A stretch of 64,000 nucleotides of DNA from Lachnospiraceae bacterium. GTDB lineage: Bacteria > Bacillota > Clostridia > Lachnospirales > Lachnospiraceae. The position numbers were made by a program, and so were the translations under genes. This document shows, in pieces, positions 31,688 to 38,766 of this stretch (the first letter of the stretch is position 1; each line of letters starts with the position of its first letter). The stretch spans positions 62,001 to 126,000 of the forward strand of contig JAFRSH010000031.1 in NCBI GenBank assembly GCA_017427685.1, written 5' to 3'. The notes beneath the pieces are model-generated. The model did not search any database. It had not been told where the DNA came from and was given only the letters and a program-made list of their open reading frames with translations.

Positions 31688-33262
31688 ATGGGTATTTATC
31701 TTAATCCGGGTAACAGTAATTTCAAAGAAGCAGTAAATGCGGCTATCTATGTTGATAAGACCATGATGATAGCCTCGATTGAGTTGCTTGCAAAGCAGGA
31801 CAACAAATATATTTGCGTCTCACGTCCCCGTCGTTTTGGAAAGACCATCGCAGGAAACATGATTTCTGCTTATTACTCAAAGGGCTGCAATTCCCGTGAA
31901 CTCTTTGCTCCTTTTAAGATTGCTAAAGATCCCTGTTTTGGAGACAAACTCAATAAACTCAATGTCATAAAGCTCGACATGAACAGTGAGTATCAGAACA
32001 CGGTAAAAAAGAACGAACTGATAAAGCGGATCACAAAAGAGATTAAGGCAGAGATGATTAAAGAATTTCCTGACTCGGGTATTCTTGAGGATGATTCGCT
32101 TGGGCAGAGTATTCTGCGTGTGTATTCGGCAACCGGTGAAACCTTTGTCATCATAATGGATGAATACGATGTCCTTGTACGCGAAAAGGTTTCGCAGGAA
32201 CTCTTTGGTGAGTACCTCAGCTTCCTTAACGGCCTTTTCAAGAGCGATACGATTCGACCTGCCATATCTCTTGCTTACCTCACCGGAATCCTTCCTGTAG
32301 TGCGCGATAAGATACAGTCGAAGCTGAACAATTTTGAAGAGTATACGATACTTGACGCGGGGGAATTGGCGGAGTTTATCGGCTTTACTTCCGAAGAAGT
32401 TATCGAGCTTTGCAGGGAGCATGGGATCAGCTATGAAGACTGCAAACGTTGGTATGATGGATACAGGCAGCATGGATTCGAGATTTATAATCCTGAGTCT
32501 GTAGTTAAGTGCATCAAAAAAAGAGAGTATGGTAGTTTCTGGGGAAAAACATCGACCTACGAAGCTATCGCTGAAAGGATCCGCGCGAACTTTGAAGGTG
32601 TAAAGGAAGATGTTATCAGCATGATCGCCGGTGAAAACGTAGATGTTAACATAACCCGTTTCATGAATACTATGGATTCTTTCTTTACCAAGAGCGATAT
32701 TTTTACATATCTGATACATCTGGGGTATCTGGCATATAACCGTGAAGACAAAACCTGCCGTATTCCGAACAAAGAGGTCAGACAGGAGTGGTTTAATGCC
32801 ATTGAGACTGAAAGCGAGTATAAAGAGACAAACAAGATAATCAATGCTTCGAAAAACCTGCTAATGGATACGATAAGCGGTGACGAGGAAGCTGTTGCGA
32901 AAGCGCTCGATGTTTCACATATTCATGTGACCAGTAACCGCAGCTATAATAACGAGGATGCGCTTCAGAGCGCGATTTATCTTGCGTACATCTACGCACT
33001 TAACGAGTATACCGTCATCAAGGAGATGACTGCCGGTAAAGGATTTGCGGACGTTGTGTTTATTCCCTTCAAACCGAACCGCCCTGCCATGATCATTGAG
33101 CTCAAGCGTAATTCCTGTACGGAAAGCGCACTTGAACAGATCAAGGACAAAAAGTACTTTGACAGCTTGCAACACTACAAAGGACAGCTTCTTTTCGTGG
33201 GAATCAATTACGATGAGAAAGAGAAGACGCATACATGTAGGATAGAGAGGTTCGAAGCGTAA
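31688..33262 (+). CDS. AAA-ATPase-like / PD-(D/E)XK nuclease-family protein
   Basis: A 524-residue member of the AAA-ATPase_like plus PDDEXK_9 family found in many copies in anaerobes. The N-terminal part has the family start (GIYLNPGNSNFKEAVNAAIYVDKTMMIASIE) and a P-loop in SRPRRFGKT. VIIMDEYDVLV is the Walker B-like strand. The C-terminal nuclease-like part carries FADVVFIPFKPNRPAMIIELKRN, where D...ELK fits a PD-(D/E)XK active site. CGGGAGGAG precedes the ATG. The function of the family is not established; it often lies in variable regions. It is A/T-richer than the core genes. Confidence 0.85.
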   Translation: MGIYLNPGNSNFKEAVNAAIYVDKTMMIASIELLAKQDNKYICVSRPRRFGKTIAGNMISAYYSKGCNSRELFAPFKIAKDPCFGDKLNKLNVIKLDMNSEYQNTVKKNELIKRITKEIKAEMIKEFPDSGILEDDSLGQSILRVYSATGETFVIIMDEYDVLVREKVSQELFGEYLSFLNGLFKSDTIRPAISLAYLTGILPVVRDKIQSKLNNFEEYTILDAGELAEFIGFTSEEVIELCREHGISYEDCKRWYDGYRQHGFEIYNPESVVKCIKKREYGSFWGKTSTYEAIAERIRANFEGVKEDVISMIAGENVDVNITRFMNTMDSFFTKSDIFTYLIHLGYLAYNREDKTCRIPNKEVRQEWFNAIETESEYKETNKIINASKNLLMDTISGDEEAVAKALDVSHIHVTSNRSYNNEDALQSAIYLAYIYALNEYTVIKEMTAGKGFADVVFIPFKPNRPAMIIELKRNSCTESALEQIKDKKYFDSLQHYKGQLLFVGINYDEKEKTHTCRIERFEA

Positions 33263-33341
33263 ATGATCCGTCAGCTTGAATGAATTTTTGGACCGATTTA
33301 TGATAAAACAATATCCTCATTTTGCTTGAAGGAGGTCGTTT

Positions 33342-33461
33342 ATGACAAAGACAATCAAAGTTCAGTATTCAACCAGATACACTGGCAGAAGATACTCAGA
33401 GGTTCCTAAAACCAGATGTAAGGCAAATGGCTTGATGCTTGCAGGATCAGTACTTTTTTAG
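33342..33461 (+). pseudogene. Truncated SymE-like toxin ORF
   Basis: A 39-codon ORF with a perfect GAAGGAGG ribosome binding site. The peptide KVQYSTRYTGRRYSEVPKTR and the following NGLMLAGS resemble the conserved start of SymE-family proteins (a beta strand, then VP-x-I/T-x-L-x-G-x-W-L-x-x-AGF). The usual C-terminal half (a glycine-containing strand after AGF) is missing: the frame stops after AGSVLF, and no neighbouring frame restores it. SymE is an SOS-induced type I toxin related to AbrB folds, normally controlled by an antisense RNA; none could be confirmed here. It may be a remnant rather than a functional gene. Confidence 0.5.
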
Positions 33462-33618
33462 TGTCAATATCTGTGTCTGCATCGGCTCTATATGTGTAGT
33501 ATGGTTCTGGGAAATTAGATTTCGAAAGTATTGACTCTCTCTCCTTTTACATCCTCTGTATTTAACAATGGTTGCATGATGTATCTACGATATTTTTCGA
33601 TTTAAAATCATTTCAAGA

Positions 33619-34145
33619 TTATTCATTTGATTCGATTAAAGGTATATTTGATAATTCCTGAAGTTTCTTCCGTAGCACCTCTTTATCTGGTAACTGTAGC
33701 CGGTATTGTGACACCATCATAGGTGATATCGTTCTACTCATGGCAGATCCAAAAACTCGATCACATAGGCATCCAGGAACGGATTCAGCTCGAACTTAAT
33801 CTTCTCCGGAAGCAGCTTTTCTTTGGAAAGCATTTACCGTTCATAATATCCGCTGTCCATATGACGCTCCAGTTCGCGCTTGCTGTAACGCTCTTTTATG
33901 GCCAGCCGCATATAGAATTCACGCTCTTCATCAGATTTACAGCCTGACATGATCAGCAGATGATTCGTCCAGCTCAATTGTGTCACCAGTGGTGACACAA
34001 TTTCATTGCCGTCGTAAAGCTCAAAGAATTGCTTCATTCGGTACAACCCACGCCGGTTGAAGCCTTTGATCCCGGGAAACTGATTCTGAATAAAGGAAGC
34101 AAGCGAATCCATATATTGGCGAAGGCAGGAAACTGTCTCAGAGGC
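33619..34145 (-). pseudogene. YhcG/DUF1016 family nuclease remnant with deleted core
   Basis: Three separated pieces of one PDDEXK nuclease-family gene lie in order on the reverse strand. From 34145 to 33837 the frame encodes the DUF1016 N-terminal domain (FPGIKGFNRRGLYRMKQFFELY, VTQLSWTNHLLIMSG, EREFYMRLAIKERYSKRELERHM). A TAA at 33834-33836 interrupts it, and the same frame continues with LSKEKLLPEKIKFEL...DAYVIEFLDLP to 33738. Then 33741-33619 encodes the C-terminus (SPMMVSQYRLQLPDKEVLRKKLQEL). About 150 residues containing the nuclease active site are missing between EFLDLP and the C-terminal piece. The gene is therefore dead as a nuclease. Confidence 0.75.
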
Positions 34146-34289
34146 CCTACTCCATCGTCAGGGAATCAGAGTCAATCATAGTCAAATATAGAAGATTTAA
34201 GCCAACCACTGGAAATCAGAGTCAAATCGGATTTCGGGGTTTTTTATGTGCATTTTTCAAGGATAGTGTCAAGTTATGGAAAAACATCT

Positions 34290-34454
34290 ATGAGCGTACG
34301 GGAACTATCCGCGCAGATGGGCATATCTCTTCTGAAAGCATATGAGCTTGTGAAGAAGCCCGGATTTTCAACTATCAAGGTTGGAACACGAATTCTGATT
34401 CCTGTTGACGCATTTAAGGAATGGCTGGTCATAACTTCCAATAAAGAAGAATGA
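34290..34454 (+). CDS. Excisionase-like winged-helix DNA-binding protein
   Basis: A 54-residue MerR/Xis-like helix-turn-helix protein: SVRELSAQMGISLLKAYELVKK is the helix-turn-helix and FSTIKVGTRILIPVDAFKEWL the wing and second helix, as in excisionase-family (HTH_17) proteins. An in-frame GTG at 34248 would extend it, but the ATG at 34290 gives the family length. It is followed by a 12-codon stub with an excellent ribosome binding site and a terminator, where an integrase would be expected. That suggests a decayed integrative element. Confidence 0.8.
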   Translation: MSVRELSAQMGISLLKAYELVKKPGFSTIKVGTRILIPVDAFKEWLVITSNKEE

Positions 34455-34491
34455 TCACCGCAAAAATATCGAGGGAAGGAGGAAGTCAGAA

Positions 34492-34527
34492 ATGCCCGAT
34501 ATAAACGAATTTACAAAAAAGGAATAA
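34492..34527 (+). pseudogene. 12-codon stub ORF after the excisionase gene
   Basis: ATG at 34492 with AAGGAGG at 34476-34482 opens a frame of eleven residues (MPDINEFTKKE) that ends directly in a terminator hairpin. The strong ribosome binding site suggests it was once the start of a longer gene, perhaps the integrase. It could instead be a small peptide. Confidence 0.3.
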
Positions 34528-34553
34528 AAAAGCCCTGTTGGGCTTTTATTAGC
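34528..34553 (+). terminator. Terminator after the excisionase remnant
   Basis: AAAAGCCC and GGGCTTTT pair around TGTT and are followed by ATTAG. It works for transcription from the left; the next gene is transcribed in the opposite direction. Confidence 0.7.
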
Positions 34554-34612
34554 GAAATTTACAAATATGTCACGAGTAAAATCTGCTTGACATTTGTAGG
34601 CAAGTGAGTTAT

Positions 34613-35119
34613 CTAAAAACCGATTAAATCTGAGTAGTCAAACCAGTCAGCTATATACCATATTAGTGAATAAGGATCCCAGTCATTATCAAAATTGGCC
34701 GCTTTAGTGTCTAGATGAAGGAAAGAAGCGTATCCATCGAGACGTTCCCATAGTTTTATGAGGTCTTCCTTCGAAACCTTTTCGTAGGTAATATTCGAGA
34801 AAGTCATTTCTTTGGCAAATCCAATAAGCTTCTTTTTTACAGCTTCGGTAAGGGCGTCATCATCACAGTAGTATACTTTAGTCGTAAAGACAGCTTTAAT
34901 GCCCAAGATGTTTCTTGGATCATTTCTTTCAAACGCTACTATATCCTGATTGGCAGAGTCTTTGGCCTGAGTTTGAATGGAAGGAAGTGATTGGATGCAG
35001 AGAAAGAGAACTATGCCTACTACAACGACAGAAAAAAAACAAACGAATGTCATGATAAGAGTTTTTCTGGATTGTGTTTGTCGTTCATATGAAAGACAAT
35101 CTTTAAATGAATCAATCAT
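34613..35119 (-). CDS. Single-TM anchored protein of unknown function
   Basis: A 168-residue protein I do not recognise. It has a short polar N-terminus, one transmembrane helix (about residues 20-42, LIMTFVCFFSVVVVGIVLFL), then an extracytoplasmic or cytoplasmic mixed alpha/beta domain with several aromatic residues at the C-terminus (WDPYSLIWYIADWFDYSDL). It is A/T-rich and transcribed away from the AAA-NERD operon. It lies between the excisionase remnant and that operon, so it belongs to the island. AGAAATGATTG leaves the ribosome binding site weak (GAGGTG about 8 bp upstream on the reverse strand). Confidence 0.6.
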   Translation of the reverse strand: MIDSFKDCLSYERQTQSRKTLIMTFVCFFSVVVVGIVLFLCIQSLPSIQTQAKDSANQDIVAFERNDPRNILGIKAVFTTKVYYCDDDALTEAVKKKLIGFAKEMTFSNITYEKVSKEDLIKLWERLDGYASFLHLDTKAANFDNDWDPYSLIWYIADWFDYSDLIGF

Positions 35120-35433
35120 TTCTGCACCTCAAAAAGTTTAGCTGTCCGATACTTCGTTATTTCGCTGTTATCAAAGAATTCATGTTTATTATCTGTGAAT
35201 AACCGGAATATGTCAAGAAAACTATTTCCAATGATAGAGCTAGTGTATACATTTTGTTCGAAAAGAATGATTAATAAAGCACCTTTTAAATCGATAACAG
35301 TACGAGTTCAGGTTGTTATGAGAAATCTACACAAATAGAAAAAAATAGTTTTAAAAATACAGTAGATATTATATAATATAAAACAGCGGTTAAAATAATC
35401 ACGTATTTATTAAAAAGGGGAAAAGGGAACAAA
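35120..35433. other. A/T-rich divergent intergenic region before the AAA-NERD operon
   Basis: This 314-bp region contains promoters for both sides. On the forward strand a clear -10 (TATAAT within ATATTATATAATATAAAA, about 35368-35384) lies some 55 bp before the ATG at 35434, preceded by A/T-rich sequence without a good -35. AAAAGGGGAAAAGGG is the ribosome binding region. No gene or strong hairpin is seen. Confidence 0.45.
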
Positions 35434-37173
35434 ATGGGGAGAAGGAATGTATATACCATCGGTTCTGAGGGGAAACACAATGAAAAAAACCCAAAATCTT
35501 GGATTCTTAGGAAAGCCGGAAGGAAATCTTTTAGAGTCTTTATCAATCTCGTAAATGTATTTAATTATGTGGTGACAAGTAATTTTGAAGGTGGAAATAT
35601 ACTTATTACGCCAATATTGATCGCTATTTGTATTTTGAGGGTTGTGTCCGCGCCTGAATCAGCTGTATTAACTATTGAGATGGTTCTTGCTGCACTTTTC
35701 TTTATTTCGGGGCTTAGATGCCTATTGCGGTTTACGCTTGGAAAACAATACACGATAGACAAGTCTCATCCAGGAAAGATTATTGGCGGTATTATAGGGT
35801 CTCTGTTGAGTTGTATCGTTCTTTGGGTAACCCTTGCGTTCACTTCCTTCGGAGCACTTGTAAAGGCTTTGTATCTTATTCTGGGAACCATGTTTATTGT
35901 TATAGCCTGCTATTCGGCAATCAAAGCGGATTCTTTTTTCTTTAAATGCCTTTCGAAGGACAGAGATTTGAGAATGAAAGTTGCGCAGGAAATCTTAAGA
36001 AGAGAACCTTCGGCTATAAAGAAGGCATCAGAAGTATTTACTAAGTACGGAGATATGTCAGTGCGCTTTGACGGCGCCGGTTTTGAAAAGGCAGGAACCT
36101 ATCATTCTCGCCTTGGTGGAGACGAAAACGCAAGCAGTGCAAGATCAAACACCACGAACTATTCCGGCGCTCCGAATATGGGAACTCCGAATACACCTGT
36201 GAATAATACGACTTCTTCATATAATAATAGCCAGCCCACGCCTCCTTCACCTGCGAAGGATAATAAACCTCATATGTCGGGGAAAGAAGCTCTTAACAAA
36301 CTTAACAACATGATCGGACTCGGAAGAGTAAAGAAAGAGATCAACGACATGCTCAGTCTTGCTCAAGCGGAACAGCAGAGAAAGAGAGCAAATCCGAACT
36401 ATGAGAGCACGGATTCGGGGCTTTCCCACCTGGCATTTGTAGGTAATCCCGGTACCGGCAAGACAACGGTAGCAAGGTATATCGGTGCGATCTACAAAGA
36501 TATGGGATTCTTAAAGAACGATAACTTCGTGGAAGCAAACAGAGATGATCTCGTGGCAGGGTTTGTTGGCCAGACTGCACCAAAGACGATGGAAGTAATA
36601 AACAGAGCAATGGGCGGAGTTCTCTTTATCGACGAAGCCTACAACCTTGTTCATGATGACAGAGATACATTTGGTGCGGAATCACTCACGACGCTCGTTA
36701 AGGCCATGGAAGACAACCATGATAGTTTTGTGGTGATCTTTGCCGGATACGAAAGAGAGATTGGGGAGTTTCTTAAAACCAACTCTGGTATGAAATCCCG
36801 TGTGCAGATGATCCACTTCGATGATTATAACACAGACGAGCTTCTGCAGATCTTTATGCATATCGCTGAGAATGCAGGGTTCTCGGTTACGGAAGCTGCT
36901 CAAAAGGTGCTCTTAAGGAGTTTCGAGACCATTGATAAGATCGATTTTGGTAACGGTAGAGGTGTTAGAAATCTCTTTAATGCGTCAAAGAAAGCACTCT
37001 CTGTAAGAACACTCGGAGAAACCCACAAGAAGGCTTTGTTCACAATTACCGGTGAAGATGTCATGGAAGCGGTAAGAAACACGACCGGTATCGGGGATGG
37101 TGCTTCCGGAGACGATTTTTTCAGAAAGAATTATAACTTTGAACCGGGGGACGAAGGGAGCGATGATACATGA
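35434..37173 (+). CDS. Membrane-anchored AAA+ ATPase of the CbbX/SpoVK type
   Basis: A 579-residue protein. Residues of about 52-160 hold four predicted transmembrane helices. Residues 225-280 are a Ser/Thr/Asn/Pro-rich linker. The AAA+ module (about 283-550) is of the CbbX/SpoVK/EccA clade: Walker A GNPGTGKT (337-344), the pore-loop region DDLVAGFVGQTAPK, Walker B VLFIDEAY (396-403), sensor FAGYE (436-440), arginine finger in SGMKSR (456) and sensor 2 GRGVRNLF. All catalytic residues appear intact. Its stop overlaps the start of the NERD gene (ATGA), so the two are translationally coupled. The ATPase side presumably faces the cytoplasm. The partner is inferred, not shown. Confidence 0.85.
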   Translation: MGRRNVYTIGSEGKHNEKNPKSWILRKAGRKSFRVFINLVNVFNYVVTSNFEGGNILITPILIAICILRVVSAPESAVLTIEMVLAALFFISGLRCLLRFTLGKQYTIDKSHPGKIIGGIIGSLLSCIVLWVTLAFTSFGALVKALYLILGTMFIVIACYSAIKADSFFFKCLSKDRDLRMKVAQEILRREPSAIKKASEVFTKYGDMSVRFDGAGFEKAGTYHSRLGGDENASSARSNTTNYSGAPNMGTPNTPVNNTTSSYNNSQPTPPSPAKDNKPHMSGKEALNKLNNMIGLGRVKKEINDMLSLAQAEQQRKRANPNYESTDSGLSHLAFVGNPGTGKTTVARYIGAIYKDMGFLKNDNFVEANRDDLVAGFVGQTAPKTMEVINRAMGGVLFIDEAYNLVHDDRDTFGAESLTTLVKAMEDNHDSFVVIFAGYEREIGEFLKTNSGMKSRVQMIHFDDYNTDELLQIFMHIAENAGFSVTEAAQKVLLRSFETIDKIDFGNGRGVRNLFNASKKALSVRTLGETHKKALFTITGEDVMEAVRNTTGIGDGASGDDFFRKNYNFEPGDEGSDDT

Positions 37174-37988
37174 GTGCTATATTAGACTTCCTCAACCACA
37201 GAAGCATTGGAGAATTGATCGGTATCGTTGTCGGTATATCCATCCTTCAGTGGGTCGTTCGAAGGCTTATCTACTGGTTCACTCACCGCAAAGAGCATCC
37301 GCCGCTTTTTAAGCCAAACCCGAAGAGAAAAGGGGCGCGGTTTGAGAAAAAGGCATATAAGGAGATCCGGAAGACATTTAAGCGCTTGCCAGTCTTCAAA
37401 AGCCTTTTACTCCCTCTTCCCGGAGACAGAACGACCGAGATAGACATGGTATTTGTATGTACGAAAGGAATCTTTGCACTGGAATGCAAAGCATGGGGAA
37501 CAAGGGAGACAGATACGGTGATCGTTAAGTGGCTTTCGCCGGAATGGGAACTGCTCCCGAACGGAACAAACAGATCTAATCCGTTCTTTCAGAACAATGG
37601 GCATGTAGTGGCTATCAGAGATCTCATAAACGGAATGGCGGGAGATCTTTCTGCAAGGGCAAGAGTATATAACGTGGTAATCTTGCAGAATCTGCTTGCG
37701 ATAACGGATGATGGGGGAAGGCACTTAACGACCCCTCGCCGCTACGCCACAACACTTCGTTCCTCCGGAAAATGTGTTGTCTCTTTGTCGAGAGCCGACC
37801 GGTCTTCTTATGACTACCGGGTAGAATCAGATATTCCCGGGATGGAGCTGTTTAAGCAGGAGCTTGAGTCGATGTCGGACGTCTTGACCCCGGATGAAGC
37901 AGAAAGAATAGCGGGGATCCTCTCTGCCAGACAGGCGAGCAAAAAAGAGTTAAAGAAACATGTACAACAATGCTCTATATTTGAATAA
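37170..37988 (+). CDS. Membrane-anchored NERD-domain nuclease-like protein
   Basis: A 272-residue protein with one N-terminal transmembrane helix (about residues 14-38) and a basic linker. A NERD (nuclease-related) domain follows: GARFEK at 55-60, TEIDMVFV with Asp92, and LECKAW with Glu105 and Lys107, reproducing the D...ExK core of PD-(D/E)XK nucleases. The usual Asn-Pro-x-x-Gln step is present as NPFFQNN (137-143), and Arg-rich helices continue. A helical C-terminus ends in a lysine cluster. The start overlaps the AAA+ gene stop. NERD domains occur in proteins linked to DNA or RNA handling; nuclease activity here is predicted from residues only. Confidence 0.85.
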   Translation: MSAILDFLNHRSIGELIGIVVGISILQWVVRRLIYWFTHRKEHPPLFKPNPKRKGARFEKKAYKEIRKTFKRLPVFKSLLLPLPGDRTTEIDMVFVCTKGIFALECKAWGTRETDTVIVKWLSPEWELLPNGTNRSNPFFQNNGHVVAIRDLINGMAGDLSARARVYNVVILQNLLAITDDGGRHLTTPRRYATTLRSSGKCVVSLSRADRSSYDYRVESDIPGMELFKQELESMSDVLTPDEAERIAGILSARQASKKELKKHVQQCSIFE

Positions 37989-37998
37989 AGGGGAAGTC

Positions 37999-38655
37999 AT
38001 GACAATAATAATCATTGTGGCGGTAATTTTGGTAGGACTATTTGTGGCAAGCGTACTTGGTGTGTTTGAGAAGCCCAAGCCCTGTGTTATTTGTGGCAAG
38101 ATGATCAAGGGTATAAGCTTGCAAAAAATGAAAGAAAGAACTGAAGAGCAGGTAAAAAACGGAGAGCCGGATGAAAGCTGGAACCTGTGCACTGATTGCT
38201 TTTGGAAGATTCCGGATCTGCTTCAAGAAGCCGCAAAAATGCATTGGACACCAAATGACTATCAGGCATTTCTGAAGTGGGACGAAGAAACAAGGGAAGA
38301 GCGTTCTTCGTTATTCACCCCCACAGTAAAATATGGCGAAGTACAAGTCGATACAAGTAAAGATCTCTTTAGAATTCGGACTCAAGTGTTCCGTTTCGAT
38401 GATGTAAGAGAATATGAGTTCTCCAGTAGTTACGAATACTATGAAAGCGACGACCGAGTAAAAGGCCTAGTCGATACTCTTTGGGTGAGGTTTAATTCTC
38501 CGGACGCAGGATTTATAAAAAACATAAACAATAGAACTTCTACAAATCTCATGGGGTTGACGCTGGAATTTGGTGAAGGAAAGTACGATGCGCTCAAGCA
38601 GGCCTTTGCAGAATGTATGACAAGAGCGTATGACAGAAGGAAGGGAAAAGCTTAA
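37999..38655 (+). CDS. Membrane-anchored zinc-ribbon protein, unknown function
   Basis: A 218-residue protein starting at ATG 37999 with AAAGGGGAAG upstream; an in-frame start at 37960 inside the NERD gene is less likely. One N-terminal transmembrane helix (about residues 2-22) is followed by a four-cysteine site, C29-x2-C32 and C64-x2-C67, that should bind zinc. Then come about 150 residues of mixed beta/alpha structure rich in aromatic and charged residues (DVREYEFSSSYEYYES). I do not recognise the C-terminal domain. It is 10 bp after the NERD gene and ends the operon at a bidirectional terminator. Confidence 0.7.
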   Translation: MTIIIIVAVILVGLFVASVLGVFEKPKPCVICGKMIKGISLQKMKERTEEQVKNGEPDESWNLCTDCFWKIPDLLQEAAKMHWTPNDYQAFLKWDEETREERSSLFTPTVKYGEVQVDTSKDLFRIRTQVFRFDDVREYEFSSSYEYYESDDRVKGLVDTLWVRFNSPDAGFIKNINNRTSTNLMGLTLEFGEGKYDALKQAFAECMTRAYDRRKGKA

Positions 38656-38732
38656 AGCAGGAATTATCGTTCTTTCGAAGTTAGTTATATGAAAGGCTAT
38701 AAAGATTTATAAATTGTCTTAAAACCAACAGA

Positions 38733-38757
38733 GAAGCCCCTGCGGGGCTTCATTATT
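38733..38757. terminator. Bidirectional terminator between the AAA-NERD operon and the ftsEX locus
   Basis: GAAGCCCC and GGGGCTTC pair around TGC. The forward side continues CATTATT and the reverse side has TTTTAAG-like T-rich bases, so both converging transcripts can end here. Confidence 0.75.
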
Positions 38758-38766
38758 GCTCATGAT

